A stretch of DNA of 44,144 nucleotides from Gammaproteobacteria bacterium (GTDB taxonomy: Bacteria; Pseudomonadota; Gammaproteobacteria; Enterobacterales; Alteromonadaceae). Below the pieces are notes generated by a model, which saw only the letters and a list, made by a program, of their open reading frames with translations, searched no databases and had not been told where the DNA came from. The stretch is from assembly GCA_018222405.1 (NCBI GenBank), contig JAAFAI010000034.1:1-44144 (forward strand). The letters run 5' to 3'. The first letter of the stretch is position 1, and every line of letters begins with the position of its first letter. A program made the translations under genes and the position numbers. This document shows positions 43,449-44,144 of the stretch, piece after piece.

Positions 43449-44144
43449 TTAAACGGCTATTTGTCTGATTTGAATATTTCTGAACATGGCCTCTGCCGCT
43501 TCAATTTCCAATGCGATGCGTCCGCTGGTTAATGGTATAAACGTGTTTCTGTTGTCAGTCTGTTGTACACGCATATCGAACAAGGTGTTGATGATCCGGC
43601 CATTTACCAGATGCGCTGCTTTGTCGTTGATGGCAATTATTTCTATTTTGTTCCATTCAAATTCACGCTCAAAGTTCCCGTTCTTGATCACTCGTTGCCG
43701 TTCAATATCTCTGCGTGGTTCAGGTGGTGTTGTGATCACAGGTTTTGGAGTAACCGGAACTTGATTTGGCCATGCAGGTGTTCCGCCCAAATCGGCACCT
43801 GGCCAGCATTGTGCATTGATCAGAATAGCATCGCCCATGTCACTTTCCTGCAACTGAAACTCTACACCATTAGGCCAGATTTTGTTCACTGTGGGTTCGA
43901 GGTGATACAGAACACCATTATTGCGTTTTGCAAGTCGTCTTGGATCATAACGGGTTAAGCCGAATTTAAACTCCAGGCTCAAGTGATAATTACGGTAGGC
44001 TTTTTCCGTAGCAATATAGCCAAATGGGGAAGCGGTGTCTGAATAAGTGTCAGGGGCAAGAATATGAATGATGCCGTTTTGTACATTAACCCCCTGTGTC
44101 AGGATAGTTGTCGCCTCAGTTTTTCATAGCATTAAACAGGAGGC
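43449..44144 (-). pseudogene. Broken DUF1080 (3-keto-disaccharide hydrolase-like) gene
   Basis: The reading frame matches most of a DUF1080 (LamG-like beta-sandwich) protein: 'VQNGIIHIL', 'NYHLSLEFKFG', 'NNGVLYHL', 'WPNGVEFQLQE', 'MGDAILI' and a C-terminal 'TSGRIALEIEAAEAMFRNIQIR'. The frame has no ATG or GTG start and is closed upstream by a TGA at 44124-44126. A second frame just upstream reads like the missing N-terminus (LLFNAMKN, stop, GDNYPDTGG), as if a Trp codon had become TGA and two bases were lost near 44090. This suggests an inactivated gene, or two sequence errors. The family is linked to hydrolysis of 3-keto-glycosides, in keeping with C3 oxidation in this island. Confidence 0.6.

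Noticed and set aside
1..44144. CRISPR arrays, tRNA genes, insertion sequences
   Set aside because: No regularly spaced repeats, cloverleaf-like tracts or transposase frames were seen on either strand. A tRNA at the island edge may lie outside the window.

Overview
The window looks like a catabolic island from a marine or aquatic gammaproteobacterium, most likely Alteromonadales-like. The reasons are moderate GC with AT-rich intergenic regions, a large TonB-dependent receptor, Tat-exported and lipoprotein glycosidases, a Qnr-type pentapeptide protein and a remnant of an ArgP-like regulator. No ribosomal or other phylogenetic marker is present, so the assignment is an inference. I saw no tRNA, rRNA, insertion sequence or CRISPR array.

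Layout. 1-1150: two 5'-truncated remnants (SF2 helicase 3' end, ArgP-like 3' end), which look like a worn boundary. 1153-6001 (-): GPH-family sugar symporter plus four tandem xylose-isomerase-like TIM barrels. 6355-13639 (+): GH43, GH106 and GH3 glycosidases with export signals. 13697-15439 (-): metallo-beta-lactamase-fold protein and TetR regulator, with a striking 42-bp palindrome between them. 15869-21969 (+): MFS transporter, C-glycoside deglycosidase alpha and beta subunits, ThuA-like protein, and a Tat-dependent GMC oxidoreductase pair of the glucoside-3-dehydrogenase type. 22024-22674 (+): Qnr-like gene. 22950-30487 (+): serine C-C hydrolase, extradiol dioxygenase, Rieske-FAD monooxygenase fusion, two SDRs, a NodD-like LysR regulator and a fumarylacetoacetate-hydrolase-family enzyme. 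30577-34203 (-): cupin, CrtI/phytoene-dehydrogenase-like flavoprotein and MFS transporter. 34421-36856 (-): TonB-dependent receptor. 37228-38022 (+): SDR with a substituted catalytic Tyr. 38094-42006 (-): ABM-domain protein, LacI regulator, HisD-like dehydrogenase, SDR and VOC protein. 42326-43264 (+): DenD-like epimerase/dehydrogenase. 43449-44144 (-): broken DUF1080 (3-keto-disaccharide hydrolase) gene.

How it may work together (inference). A glycosylated aromatic, for example a flavonoid-like C-glycoside decorated with pentose or rhamnose, enters through the TonB receptor. GH43, GH106 and GH3 trim O-linked sugars. The GMC/Tat pair oxidises the remaining sugar at C3. The deglycosidase complex breaks the sugar-aglycone bond by elimination, and TIM-barrel isomerases process the released keto-sugar. 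The aglycone is hydroxylated by the Rieske-FAD fusion, opened by the extradiol dioxygenase and split by the C-C hydrolase and FAH-family enzyme, under control of a NodD-like (flavonoid-sensor-type) LysR. I infer the combination of C-deglycosylation and aromatic-ring cleavage in one island from gene content; the substrate is not proven.
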